This document shows, in pieces, positions 1-7,965 of a stretch of DNA of 64,000 bases. A program made the translations under genes and the position numbers. The DNA comes from Flavobacteriaceae bacterium NBU2977 (GTDB lineage: Bacteria; Bacteroidota; Bacteroidia; Flavobacteriales; Flavobacteriaceae), in the NCBI GenBank assembly GCA_019931105.1, contig JAIOUW010000001.1:124001-188000 (forward strand). Direction: 5' to 3'. Each line of letters opens with the position of its first letter. Position 1 is the first letter of the stretch. Below the pieces are notes generated by a model. It was not told the origin of the DNA. It ran no database searches and worked only from the letters and a program-made list of their open reading frames with translations.

Positions 1-686
1 CCCGCAAAGACACGGTTTACGCCTTTATCGATGATGTAATACGCGAAATCTCGGCCATTACGCCCGGTCCATATTTTCACATCGGTGGCGACGAAAGCCA
101 TGTCACCGAAAAGAAAGATTATATCTATTTCATGGATAAAGTGGTGGAAATTGTCAAAAAATATAATAAGACTCCTATCGGATGGGACGAATTGGCCACC
201 GCAAATGTCGATTCGACTGCCATTGCGCAATTCTGGGGCAGTAAGGAAAATGCCGATATGGCCGTTGAAAAAGGCATGAAGGTAATTATGTCGCCTGCCA
301 AAAAAGCCTATCTCGACATGCAGTACGATACCCTCTCAAAGCATGGATTGCATTGGGCAGCCTATATACCCGTTGACACGGCCTATATCTGGAATCCTGA
401 AAAATATGAGGGCATACCGCTTAAAAATATCTTGGGGATAGAAGCCCCGTTATGGTCAGAGACCATCAGCAATATCGATGAATTAGAGTATTTGGCCTTC
501 CCACGTGCCATCGGCTTCTCTGAATTGGGTTGGTCGACCGAAGAAAACCGTGACTGGGAAAACTTTAAGGTACGGCTTGCCAACCAGGCCCCGTATCTAG
601 ACCGTATGAATGTCAAATACTATCCTTCACCGAGAATCGATTGGAAAAAAAGCAAGTATACCTATGAGAAAATCGAGAAGGATTAA
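1..686 (+). CDS. beta-N-acetylhexosaminidase, GH20 (3' part)
   Basis: This is the C-terminal part of a glycoside hydrolase family 20 enzyme, which removes terminal N-acetylhexosamine from chitooligosaccharides or glycans by substrate-assisted catalysis. The open frame enters from the left edge (codons in phase from base 3), so the N-terminus is outside the window. The family signature HIGGDE, holding the catalytic Asp-Glu pair, is at about bases 81-98. Further on, the C-terminal barrel signature is seen as LWSET, followed by PRAIGFSELGW, which carries aromatic sugar-binding residues. The end DWKKSKYTYEKIEKD is typical of these proteins when no T9SS domain follows. Localisation is probably periplasm or outer membrane, but the signal peptide cannot be seen. 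Confidence 0.93.
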   Translation, partial: RKDTVYAFIDDVIREISAITPGPYFHIGGDESHVTEKKDYIYFMDKVVEIVKKYNKTPIGWDELATANVDSTAIAQFWGSKENADMAVEKGMKVIMSPAKKAYLDMQYDTLSKHGLHWAAYIPVDTAYIWNPEKYEGIPLKNILGIEAPLWSETISNIDELEYLAFPRAIGFSELGWSTEENRDWENFKVRLANQAPYLDRMNVKYYPSPRIDWKKSKYTYEKIEKD

Positions 687-749
687 AGGTATAACGACTC
701 AGAACCGTAACAAGTGTTCACCTAATATCAAAACATTCAATGGTGTTGG

Positions 750-1040
750 ATGAAAAAAAATCAACTTGTCATACTCTGTCTGATGATAGTCTTGCAAGGT
801 TGCAAAAACGAAACTCCGGATCGACGGCAAAAAAATGATGACGCCGAAACGATTGTCAGACCAAAAGTCAGTTTCACCTTTGATGACGGTATAACATCCG
901 ATTTGGCCAGTTTTAAATTTGAGGAATGGAACGACATGATTTTATCGGCCCTCATTGGAGCAATTCAAAAGAGAAGTTGCCGAGTTTATATTAGATACGT
1001 CGAAATAGCAATGTTCGGCAGGGTTTTATCGGATTGCTGA
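750..1040 (+). pseudogene. remnant of a polysaccharide-deacetylase-like lipoprotein
   Basis: The frame opens with a convincing lipoprotein signal peptide (MKKNQLVILCLMIVLQGC, lipobox LQGC) and then VSFTFDDG, which matches motif 1 of NodB-type polysaccharide deacetylases (the Asp of TFDDG is the general base). After FEEWNDMIL about 65 residues in, family resemblance stops and the frame ends at 96 residues, against well over 200 for an intact NodB protein. In the next frame, from about base 950, a helix-like tail (PSLEQFKREVAEFILDTSK, stop at 1006-1008) reads like a genuine C-terminus. The simplest reading is an internal deletion that joined an N-terminus to an out-of-frame C-terminus. It could instead be a new short lipoprotein, but the active site would be missing. 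Confidence 0.55.
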
Positions 1041-1140
1041 CATTTTCCTGTGGTGAAAAATAACCTGCTAGCTTATCGCTTTATCGATATAGAGATTCTT
1101 GTAATAAAGTCATTTATCCTACCAATGGCAAGTAGGTATT

Positions 1141-1554
1141 CTATTCTTCGGAAGAATCCTCGGGATCGGAAAAATCGGTTATGCCTTTTTCATGAAGAAT
1201 ATTGTACCATTGGATTACCTTCTTTATATCGCTGGCATAAACACGGTCTTCATCATAATCGGGAAGCACATCGAAAAAATATTCCTCCAATTTCAGTTTG
1301 TCCTCTTTATGGCCAACTGAAGTCTTTTTGCCTTTTTCTTTGGTCTGGATCCTTAAAAACACCTCTCGAAGTGGCACTTCCTTGTCCAGGGTATATATCG
1401 CAATCTCGGAAAGAACGCTTACGTTGCTTTGAACACCAGCGGTAATTCTTTTGCCGTCCTGCAACGATTCGGCCACGAAACCCGTTCTCGTTTGCGTTAC
1501 CAATTGATAAAGGCCTGGTTTTCCGGCAATTGATAGTATTTTTTCCAAACTCAT
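1141..1554 (-). CDS. DUF5606 domain protein
   Basis: A 137-residue protein of the Bacteroidota family DUF5606, whose biochemical function is unknown. The start MSLEKILSIAGKPGLYQLV and the middle part (QSNVSVLSEIAIYT...PLREVFLRI) are the conserved parts as I know the family. The tail is acidic (DFSDPEDSSEE). There is no signal peptide or membrane segment, so it should be cytoplasmic. It lies 59 bp downstream of def on the same strand, and ruvX and def overlap, so the three may form one transcript (ruvX-def-DUF5606). This neighbourhood is common in flavobacteria. Confidence 0.85.
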   Translation of the reverse strand: MSLEKILSIAGKPGLYQLVTQTRTGFVAESLQDGKRITAGVQSNVSVLSEIAIYTLDKEVPLREVFLRIQTKEKGKKTSVGHKEDKLKLEEYFFDVLPDYDEDRVYASDIKKVIQWYNILHEKGITDFSDPEDSSEE

Positions 1555-1613
1555 TGGTTCTTTTTATTTTTCGAATTGGCAAATATTCAACTTTTGCTTT
1601 GATTAGCGTTTAT

Positions 1614-2204
1614 TTAACGTACTTTTTTTGCTGCGGGAAATCGCATCCGGTAATCAACCTTTATCTTTCCCTTCGAAATATTGTTCAATCTTCCCTTTAA
1701 TAATCTTTTCTTAAGCGAAGATAGTTTGTCGGTAAATAAAATACCTTCGATATGATCGTATTCGTGTTGGATCACGCGTGCCAAAAGTCCATCATAGGTC
1801 TCGGTATGGGGCTTGAAATCCTTGTCGAGATACGAAATGGTAATCGTATCTAACCTGTTGACATCCTCGCGCACATCGGGTATGCTCAGGCACCCTTCGT
1901 TAAACACCCAATCTTTGCCAGTCTCTTCGACAATTTTGGCGTTAATGAAAGTTTTTTTAAAGCTTCCCAAGACCTCTTGTTCTTTCGGGGATAAATCTTC
2001 ATCATCGGCAAAGGGACCGGTATCTACCATAAATACGCGAATGGCAAGTCCCACTTGGGGCGCGGCAAGCCCTACCCCATTTGCATTGTACATGGTCTCC
2101 CACATATTATCGATCAAATCGGTCAATCTAGGATAACCGGGGTCGATTTCCTGGGCGACTTTTCGTAAGACCGGATCGCCATAGGCGACAATTGGTAAAA
2201 TCAT
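1614..2204 (-). CDS. def: peptide deformylase
   Basis: Removes the formyl group from the N-terminal methionine of nascent proteins; metal-dependent and cytoplasmic. All three family motifs are present: GVGLAAPQVG (residues 43-52), EGCLS (103-107, metal-binding Cys) and HEYDH (147-151, two metal-binding His and the catalytic Glu). The length of 196 residues is normal. Its ATG overlaps the ruvX stop codon (ATGA at 2204-2201), indicating translational coupling. An acidic insertion (FADDEDLSPKEQE, about residues 65-77) is common in Bacteroidota deformylases. Confidence 0.97.
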   Translation of the reverse strand: MILPIVAYGDPVLRKVAQEIDPGYPRLTDLIDNMWETMYNANGVGLAAPQVGLAIRVFMVDTGPFADDEDLSPKEQEVLGSFKKTFINAKIVEETGKDWVFNEGCLSIPDVREDVNRLDTITISYLDKDFKPHTETYDGLLARVIQHEYDHIEGILFTDKLSSLKKRLLKGRLNNISKGKIKVDYRMRFPAAKKVR

Positions 2205-2620
2205 GATATAGTGTTTAAATACCCTTGCAAGATAATCGTTGCGCTGACCTCATCGACCAATGCCCTGTTGCTACGTTGTTTTTTGCCGAGCCCGCCATCG
2301 ATCATGGCCTGGAACGCCATTTTTGACGTGAAACGCTCATCTTGCCTTACAATTGGGACATCGGGGAACTCTTTTCTCAGCTTAGGTAAAAAAGAAAGGA
2401 TCAAACCTTCGGATTCAGAAGGAGAGTTATCCATTTGCTTGGGCTCCCCGACCACGAACCGAACTACATTTTCATTGGCAACATATTCCTTTAAAAAATC
2501 GATAAGCGTTGTCGTACTTACGGTAGTAAGTCCTGAAGCTATAAGCTGCATCTCATCGGTAACGGCTATGCCCGTTCTTTTCTTACCGTAGTCCAACGCG
2601 AGAATTCTACCCAATCCCAT
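2201..2620 (-). CDS. ruvX: Holliday junction resolvase-like protein RuvX/YqgF
   Basis: A 139-residue RNase H-fold nuclease of the YqgF family, which acts in pre-16S rRNA 5' end maturation and is also described as a Holliday junction resolvase. Visible motifs are the N-terminal strand LALDYGKKRTGIAVTD with the first catalytic Asp, the central VVGEPKQMDNSPSESEG, the RQDERFTS segment and the C-terminal DEVSATIILQGYL with the last acidic residues. It is cytoplasmic and overlaps def by 4 bp. A -7-like element (TATTTTTG on the minus strand, 2635-2628) lies only 8 bp upstream of the ATG, so the transcript may have almost no leader. Confidence 0.95.
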   Translation of the reverse strand: MGLGRILALDYGKKRTGIAVTDEMQLIASGLTTVSTTTLIDFLKEYVANENVVRFVVGEPKQMDNSPSESEGLILSFLPKLRKEFPDVPIVRQDERFTSKMAFQAMIDGGLGKKQRSNRALVDEVSATIILQGYLNTIS

Positions 2621-2689
2621 TTTTTGGCAAAAATAACCCTTAAATTGTTATATCCCCGAAATCAGCGAACGATTTCTGATACAAGCATG

Positions 2690-2697
2690 TATCTTTG
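2690..2697 (+). promoter_or_regulatory. -7 element of the dapD promoter
   Basis: TATCTTTG matches the Bacteroidota -7 consensus TAnnTTTG exactly. It sits 19 bp before the dapD ATG at 2717. No clean -33 TTTG is seen at the expected distance. The position excludes the longer reading frame that opens at 2624, because that start would be upstream of the transcription start. Confidence 0.5.
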
Positions 2698-2716
2698 TCC
2701 AAATTTTACCATACAC

Positions 2717-3532
2717 ATGAAAGAACTACAACACACCATCGAAAACGCTTGGGAAAATCGCGAACTATTAAAAGAAAACAGTACCCAAAAAGCCATTCGC
2801 AAAGTAATCGACTTACTCGATACAGGTCAACTTAGGTGTGCGGAACCTACAGAAAATGGATGGAAGATCAATGAATGGGTAAAAAAAGGTGTTGTACTTT
2901 ACTTTCCTATACAAAAAATGGAAACGCTCGAAGCCGGTATTTTTGAATACCATGATAAGATTCCATTAAAAAAAGGTTATGCTGCAAAGGGTGTTCGCGT
3001 GGTACCCCACGCCGTTGCACGGCATGGCGCCTATATTTCTTCGGGCACCATTCTCATGCCGAGCTATGTGAACATTGGTGCCTATGTTGATGAAGGCACC
3101 ATGGTCGACACGTGGGCGACCGTGGGCAGCTGTGCCCAAATCGGTAAAAATGTGCACCTAAGCGGTGGCGTCGGAATCGGAGGTGTCTTGGAACCATTAC
3201 AGGCCGCTCCGGTTATCATCGAGGACAATGCCTTTATCGGTTCGCGTTGTATCGTAGTCGAAGGTGTTCGCGTCGAACGTGAGGCCGTGCTCGGGGCCAA
3301 TGTGGTGCTCACCGCCTCGACCAAAATCATCGATGTGACGGGCAGCGAACCAAAGGAGACCAAAGGTAGGGTTCCGGCACGCTCGGTTGTTATACCAGGG
3401 AGTTATACAAAGACCTTCGAGGCGGGCAATTTTCAGGTACCATGTGCCTTGATAATCGGAACCAGAAAGGAAAGTACGAACAAAAAGACCTCGTTGAACG
3501 ATGCATTGAGGGAGTATGATGTGGCGGTATAA
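2717..3532 (+). CDS. dapD: 2,3,4,5-tetrahydropyridine-2,6-dicarboxylate N-succinyltransferase
   Basis: Transfers succinyl from succinyl-CoA to tetrahydrodipicolinate in the succinylase branch of the diaminopimelate/lysine pathway; trimeric and cytoplasmic. The 271 residues match the family length from MKELQHTIENAWENRELL. The centre consists of left-handed beta-helix hexapeptide repeats (for example GAYVDEGTMVDTWATVGSCAQIG and VHLSGGVGIGGVLEP), and the C-terminal end has the LIIGTRK strand. I chose the ATG at 2717 over the in-frame start at 2624 because of homology and the promoter at 2690. It is divergent from ruvX. lysA, the last enzyme of the same pathway, is at 28.9 kb. Confidence 0.97.
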   Translation: MKELQHTIENAWENRELLKENSTQKAIRKVIDLLDTGQLRCAEPTENGWKINEWVKKGVVLYFPIQKMETLEAGIFEYHDKIPLKKGYAAKGVRVVPHAVARHGAYISSGTILMPSYVNIGAYVDEGTMVDTWATVGSCAQIGKNVHLSGGVGIGGVLEPLQAAPVIIEDNAFIGSRCIVVEGVRVEREAVLGANVVLTASTKIIDVTGSEPKETKGRVPARSVVIPGSYTKTFEAGNFQVPCALIIGTRKESTNKKTSLNDALREYDVAV

Positions 3533-3629
3533 GTTTGTAGGAATTTTATAGTTGTTTATACTTTTTTCCTTTTTTTTTAGTTATTATCCTGTTGACCAAA
3601 CTAAAAATACCTACTTATACTTTTAGAAT

Positions 3630-4424
3630 ATGAGTTATCCAAAAACGAAAATTTCGGCCTTAGTCATAACTTACAACGAAATGGGATACATTGAAAAGTG
3701 TATCGAATCGATCACATTTGCCGATGAAATCATCGTTGTAGACTCATATAGTACTGATGGTACCTATGAGTATCTTAAGATCCATCCGAAGGTCAAGGTC
3801 ATTCAACACCCCTTTGCCAATTTTACGGCTCAAAAATCATTCGCGCTGAAACAGGCGACCAATGATTGGGTATTATTTTTGGATGCCGACGAGGTAGTGC
3901 CCCGAAAATTACGTGAAGAAATCGTTGAAACGGTTAATGGCAATACCGAACATGTAGCCTTTTGGTTTTATAGAAAATTCATGTTCAAGAACAGTGTATT
4001 GAATTTTAGCGGGTGGCAAACCGACAAGAACTATAGATTATTCAGAAAAAGTAAAGCCAAATTCTCTGATAAGAAAATAGTACATGAGACTTTGAACGTC
4101 GATGGCACTTCAGGTATATTAAAGGAAAAATTGACGCATTATTGCTACAAAAGTTACGAGGATTATAAATCTAAAATGCTCAAATACGGTCGATTAAAGG
4201 CCAAAGAGGCGTTTTACAGGGAAAACAGGTTCAATTACTTTTCGTTGATTTTCAAACCCGCTTGGAAATTCTTCCACCATTATATTCTTCGTTTGGGCAT
4301 TCTCGACGGAAAGAAGGGAATCACCATTTCTTACCTAAACGCATTGGGCGACCTGGAACGCTACCGTGAACTTAAAAAGTTGGAAAAGAAAAACGAGCTT
4401 GCCTATTATTTGGTAATGCCGTGA
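3630..4424 (+). CDS. glycosyltransferase family 2 (lipooligosaccharide core type)
   Basis: A 264-residue GT-A fold enzyme resembling WaaE/KdtX-type beta-1,4-glucosyltransferases acting on lipid A core. Seen: the nucleotide-binding start ISALVITYNEMGYIEKCIESI, the acidic motif IIVVDSYSTDGT, the DxD-type metal site FLDADE at about residues 87-92, and a C-terminal basic region. No transmembrane segment was found, so it should act on the inner face of the inner membrane. It opens a cluster of four glycosyltransferases. Its 3' end overlaps the convergent gene at 4406-5218 by 19 bp. The exact sugar and acceptor cannot be told from sequence. Confidence 0.9.
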   Translation: MSYPKTKISALVITYNEMGYIEKCIESITFADEIIVVDSYSTDGTYEYLKIHPKVKVIQHPFANFTAQKSFALKQATNDWVLFLDADEVVPRKLREEIVETVNGNTEHVAFWFYRKFMFKNSVLNFSGWQTDKNYRLFRKSKAKFSDKKIVHETLNVDGTSGILKEKLTHYCYKSYEDYKSKMLKYGRLKAKEAFYRENRFNYFSLIFKPAWKFFHHYILRLGILDGKKGITISYLNALGDLERYRELKKLEKKNELAYYLVMP

Positions 4425-5218
4425 TACGTCCAAACACTTTTGTTCTGCTTCACCTCTTTTCGAATAACCTGGTTCTTGGCAATCGCTTCCGGGGTGCGAT
4501 ATCCGCGTTCATGATCTAAATGCACGCATACGGCACTATAACGCAGTTGTTTTGACTTTACGCCAAAATTCATAAGGCGCTCTCCGAATTCACGGTCCTC
4601 GCCCCCGTACTGCATCCGTTCGTCAAAACCATTGACGTTCAAGATATCTTTTTTCCATCCTGAAGAATTATGGCCGTTCCAACTGGCCGTGGTAGGCGTG
4701 AACGTATTGAACAAAGTTGAAATAAATCCTCTTGCGGTCAATTTATTGTTCTTGAAGGTTTTGGGCAATCCTTTTTCCTTCAACCAATGGATATTGAAAC
4801 AATTCTGCTTTTCAATATCCCTTTTGGTAATGGCGAGCGAGATATTCATGGGCAGCATGTAATAGCCACCCGAAATGAAAGTGCCCGGTTCTTTATTGAT
4901 ATAGTGTACTTGTACAAAATCTTCCCTTGGTATGCAATCGCCGTCGGTCATCAGAATATAATCGGTCGAACTGGCAACAATTGCCTTGTTCAAAATTCTA
5001 CATTTTTGAAACCCATCGTCTTTCTGCCATACGTGTTTTATATCGTAAGACACCTCATGATTCATTTTTTCAACCAGATCTTTAGTGGCCTGCCCGGATC
5101 CGTCATCGGCGATTATTACCTCAAAGTCTTTGTAGGTCTGGCAATTGAAGCCCCACAACACTTTTTGCAACCACTCAGGCTTGTTATATGTGCTGACTAT
5201 TACACTAACGTTGCTCAC
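4406..5218 (-). CDS. glycosyltransferase family 2
   Basis: A 270-residue GT2 enzyme. The N-terminal half is a GT-A domain (VSVIVSTYNKPEWLQKVL, then VIIADDGSG and MTDGDCIPREDF with the metal-binding Asp residues), and the C-terminal part is of galactosyltransferase-like type, with GGEDREFGERLMNFG in the catalytic base region and FDERMQYGGED. The start is a GTG at 5218; no suitable ATG occurs near the conserved first strand. It is the only glycosyltransferase of the cluster on the minus strand. The substrate is unknown; glycan or lipooligosaccharide assembly is likely from context. Confidence 0.88.
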   Translation of the reverse strand: MSNVSVIVSTYNKPEWLQKVLWGFNCQTYKDFEVIIADDGSGQATKDLVEKMNHEVSYDIKHVWQKDDGFQKCRILNKAIVASSTDYILMTDGDCIPREDFVQVHYINKEPGTFISGGYYMLPMNISLAITKRDIEKQNCFNIHWLKEKGLPKTFKNNKLTARGFISTLFNTFTPTTASWNGHNSSGWKKDILNVNGFDERMQYGGEDREFGERLMNFGVKSKQLRYSAVCVHLDHERGYRTPEAIAKNQVIRKEVKQNKSVWTYHGITK

Positions 5219-5329
5219 TGAAGATCATTTAATTTGACTACTTTTACAAATGTAGTTTTTTGAACAAGATCTTCCATAGAATTCAAATGCTAAATAGTTG
5301 CCTTTTCGACATGATGCAATGAATTTGGC

Positions 5330-5337
5330 TATATTTG
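5330..5337 (+). promoter_or_regulatory. -7 element before the GT9 gene
   Basis: TATATTTG is an exact TAnnTTTG match, 29 bp before the ATG at 5367. It supports that ATG over in-frame starts further upstream (5298, 5319). A -33 TTTG at the ideal distance is not evident. Confidence 0.45.
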
Positions 5338-5366
5338 ATCCGTCCATAACCGCACTGCCGATCGAG

Positions 5367-6431
5367 ATGAAATTCTTAGTTATTCAACAAAAAATGATCG
5401 GGGATGTCTTGGCAAGTACGGTGATTTGCGAAAGTATTAAACATTATTTCCCAAATAGTTCTGTCCATTTCGTCGCCAACGAAAATACATTACCGGTTTT
5501 ATTGAACAATCCCAGCATAGATAGAGTCGTTGTTTTCGGAAAGGATCTTAGACAGAGCAAATGGAAGTTCTACAGGTTTTTAAAAGCAATTCAAAAAGAG
5601 GAATTTCATACCGTTATCGATGCTTACGGAAAATTGGAGAGCAATCTCATTTCACTCTTTGCGCGGTCAAAATACAAAATATCCCACTTTAAAGGCTACA
5701 CACGGTGGATTTATACGCATACCGTAAAGGAAAACCTGAATCCCGACGGAAAAATTCCTTTGGCCATACAAAATCGATTGGCGCTGTTAGGGCCTATTTT
5801 GAATCGACCCAACGATTTCGTAACCTTTCCGAAAATTTTTTTGAAAGAATCAGAAATACATGAAGCCAAAAATAAAATAGATACTATTCGGGATTATAAG
5901 AATCAAAAACTAGTAATGATCGGTATTCTGGGTAGTAGCCCGCTCAAGACATATCCTTCGGCATATATGGCCAAAATACTCGATTTCATATGCGAAAAAA
6001 CAAATACCAAATTGCTTTTCAACTATATACCTAATCAGAAAAGTGATGCTGAGGCTATTTATAACCAATGCAATGAAACCACAAAATCAAAAAGCGTTCT
6101 TGATTTTTACGCCCCTTCCTTGAGGGAATTTTTAGCTATTTTGTCCCAATGTTCGGCATTGATCGGAAACGAGGGCGGTGCGGTGAATATGGCCAAGGCT
6201 TTGGACATACCTACATTTTGCATATTTAGTCCATTCATAATCAAAGGGGCCTGGCACAGTAACATTCAGGAAAAACATTTCGGGGTTCATTTGATAGATT
6301 ATCTTCCGGAACTATTCGAAAATAAGGGTAAAAAAGATATCAAACGGAATATAGATACGCTCTATGAAACTTTTAAAACCTCTCTTTTTATAGAACAATT
6401 GGGTAACTTTCTATCCAAATACGGCCAGTAA
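5367..6431 (+). CDS. glycosyltransferase family 9 (heptosyltransferase-like)
   Basis: A GT-B fold enzyme of the ADP-heptose:LPS heptosyltransferase family, 354 residues from the ATG at 5367. The opening MKFLVIQQKMIGDVLASTVI is the GT9 N-terminal signature, with the conserved Gly-Asp that takes part in catalysis. The C-terminal half has the donor-binding region (SQCSALIGNEGGAVNMAKALDIPTFCIF), the usual 'D/N-[ST]G-x-xH-A' block in a variant form with NEGGA. It is soluble or peripheral at the inner membrane. Five bases separate it from the next glycosyltransferase, so the two are co-transcribed. The transferred sugar could be heptose or another. Confidence 0.9.
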   Translation: MKFLVIQQKMIGDVLASTVICESIKHYFPNSSVHFVANENTLPVLLNNPSIDRVVVFGKDLRQSKWKFYRFLKAIQKEEFHTVIDAYGKLESNLISLFARSKYKISHFKGYTRWIYTHTVKENLNPDGKIPLAIQNRLALLGPILNRPNDFVTFPKIFLKESEIHEAKNKIDTIRDYKNQKLVMIGILGSSPLKTYPSAYMAKILDFICEKTNTKLLFNYIPNQKSDAEAIYNQCNETTKSKSVLDFYAPSLREFLAILSQCSALIGNEGGAVNMAKALDIPTFCIFSPFIIKGAWHSNIQEKHFGVHLIDYLPELFENKGKKDIKRNIDTLYETFKTSLFIEQLGNFLSKYGQ

Positions 6432-6436
6432 CGAAA

Positions 6437-7369
6437 ATGGGGAAGAAAAACTATGGCATATCGATAATCATCATTAACTATAATTCTTCGGAATACACCA
6501 AAAAATGTATTGAAAGTGTCTTGCGAACAACAGGGTCTGAAATACCTTATGAGATCGTAGTTGTAGACAACGCTTCAGAAGATTCGGATTTTATGTCCCT
6601 AGAGGATTATATCAAAAATCTGGCAAAGAAAAATATAAAGTGCCATCGTAGCCGGATCAATATGGGTTTCGGAGGTGGCAATATGCATGGCGTACAGTTC
6701 GCGACGGGCAGGTATTATCTTTTTTTGAACAATGATACTATACTATTTAAGGATGTAATAAAAAGTTGTCATGACTTTATGGAAACAACTCCCGATGTGG
6801 CGGTATGCGGTCCCCAAATCTATAATGAAAACAATCAAAAGGAAGTTAGCTTCGACCATTTTACTTCCTTTGCCAGAGAAGTTTTTGGGAGACAGTTCGT
6901 CGAAAACGTTTTTTCAAAACCGAAAAGACGAAAAGAACATTCAGAACCAATTGCCGTCGATTATGTCAATGGGAGTTTTATGTTTTTCAGGGCATCTGAC
7001 TTCAATACCGTGGGAGGATTCGACACCAACATATTCCTGTATTTCGAAGAAAGCGATATTTGCTATCGTTTGAAGAAACTCGGCAAAAAGGCTTATTTCG
7101 TTCCGTCGGCTTCCTATACCCATTTTCAAGGTAAAAGCATCGATAAAACAGGCATGCCCATCGCAACCAAAATCGAACTTAAAACCTCGATGTTCTATGT
7201 AATTCGAAAAAACCACGGGTATCTTCACTACCAAATGTTACGTCTGTTTTTTATAGTCCGTTATGGTTTGGTATCAATTGTCAAACCCAAATATTTTAAA
7301 CTCTTTCATCGGATACTAATAGGTCTTCCTCTTGGAAAATCCATGAAACACCAACAAATCATCCGGTAA
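6437..7369 (+). CDS. glycosyltransferase family 2 (rhamnosyltransferase-like)
   Basis: A 310-residue GT2 enzyme of the WbbL/rhamnosyltransferase type. Motifs: ISIIIINYNSSEYTKKCIES at the N-terminus, VVDNASEDSD (nucleotide contact), FLNNDT (metal site, about residues 96-101), VNGSFMFF, and FFEESDICYRLKKLGKKAYF, where EESD holds the probable catalytic base. The C-terminal basic and hydrophobic segment suggests membrane association. It is translationally linked to the next gene: its stop TAA shares one base with the ATG of the Sua5 gene (TAATG at 7367-7371). Confidence 0.9.
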   Translation: MGKKNYGISIIIINYNSSEYTKKCIESVLRTTGSEIPYEIVVVDNASEDSDFMSLEDYIKNLAKKNIKCHRSRINMGFGGGNMHGVQFATGRYYLFLNNDTILFKDVIKSCHDFMETTPDVAVCGPQIYNENNQKEVSFDHFTSFAREVFGRQFVENVFSKPKRRKEHSEPIAVDYVNGSFMFFRASDFNTVGGFDTNIFLYFEESDICYRLKKLGKKAYFVPSASYTHFQGKSIDKTGMPIATKIELKTSMFYVIRKNHGYLHYQMLRLFFIVRYGLVSIVKPKYFKLFHRILIGLPLGKSMKHQQIIR

Positions 7370-7929
7370 TGACCGAAGAAATCAACAAATGCATCGAGGT
7401 ATTGAAAAATGGGGGGCTTATACTCTACCCGACAGATACCGTTTGGGGAATCGGGTGCGATGCAACGAATGAAAATGCGGTACAAAGGGTATATGCATTA
7501 AAGCAAAGGGAAGACTCCAAAGCCTTGATCTGCCTTGTCGCCAAAGACGCCATGCTCGAAAGGCATATCGAAAAAGTGCCCGAAACGGCTTATGACATTA
7601 TCGATCTCTCCACAAAACCGACTACCATCATATACGATAACCCCAAAGGGGTTGCCAAAAATCTGATTGCTCCCGACAATACCTTGGCCGTTCGAGTCGC
7701 CTCCGATAAATTCTGTAAATACTTGATCAACAAATTCAAAAAGCCCATTGTTTCCACTTCGGCCAATATTTCCGGCAAACCGACCCCAAGATCTTTTGGC
7801 GAAATCGGCGAACCGGTTTTAAAGGGAGTGGACTATGTGGTAAATTTGCACCGAAATGAGAAAAACGGAACTCCGTCGTCCATCATTAAGTTGGCAAACG
7901 ATGGAACGGTAAAAGTAATTCGCGAATAA
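7369..7929 (+). CDS. tsaC: L-threonylcarbamoyladenylate synthase (Sua5/YciO/YrdC)
   Basis: Makes threonylcarbamoyl-AMP from threonine, bicarbonate and ATP, the first step of the t6A37 modification of ANN-decoding tRNAs. The 186-residue protein has the YrdC fold: LKNGGLILYPTDTVWGIGCD, then RVYALKQREDSKAL and the C-terminal STSANISGKPTP with conserved Ser and Asn. It lacks the extra Sua5 domain, so it is the short TsaC-type form. It is coupled to the upstream glycosyltransferase by a one-base overlap and lies 36 bp before the CCA-adding enzyme, which groups two tRNA-maturation genes. Confidence 0.93.
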   Translation: MTEEINKCIEVLKNGGLILYPTDTVWGIGCDATNENAVQRVYALKQREDSKALICLVAKDAMLERHIEKVPETAYDIIDLSTKPTTIIYDNPKGVAKNLIAPDNTLAVRVASDKFCKYLINKFKKPIVSTSANISGKPTPRSFGEIGEPVLKGVDYVVNLHRNEKNGTPSSIIKLANDGTVKVIRE

Positions 7930-7965
7930 TATAATATTCCTGCCTAACCCGTTTATGGGTAGGCT

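Noticed and set aside
1013-1063. Lipoprotein signal-like peptide (GFIGLLTFSCGEK) followed by a stop
   Set aside because: Only about 13 suggestive residues with no start codon; mentioned as a possible remnant but not listed as a gene.
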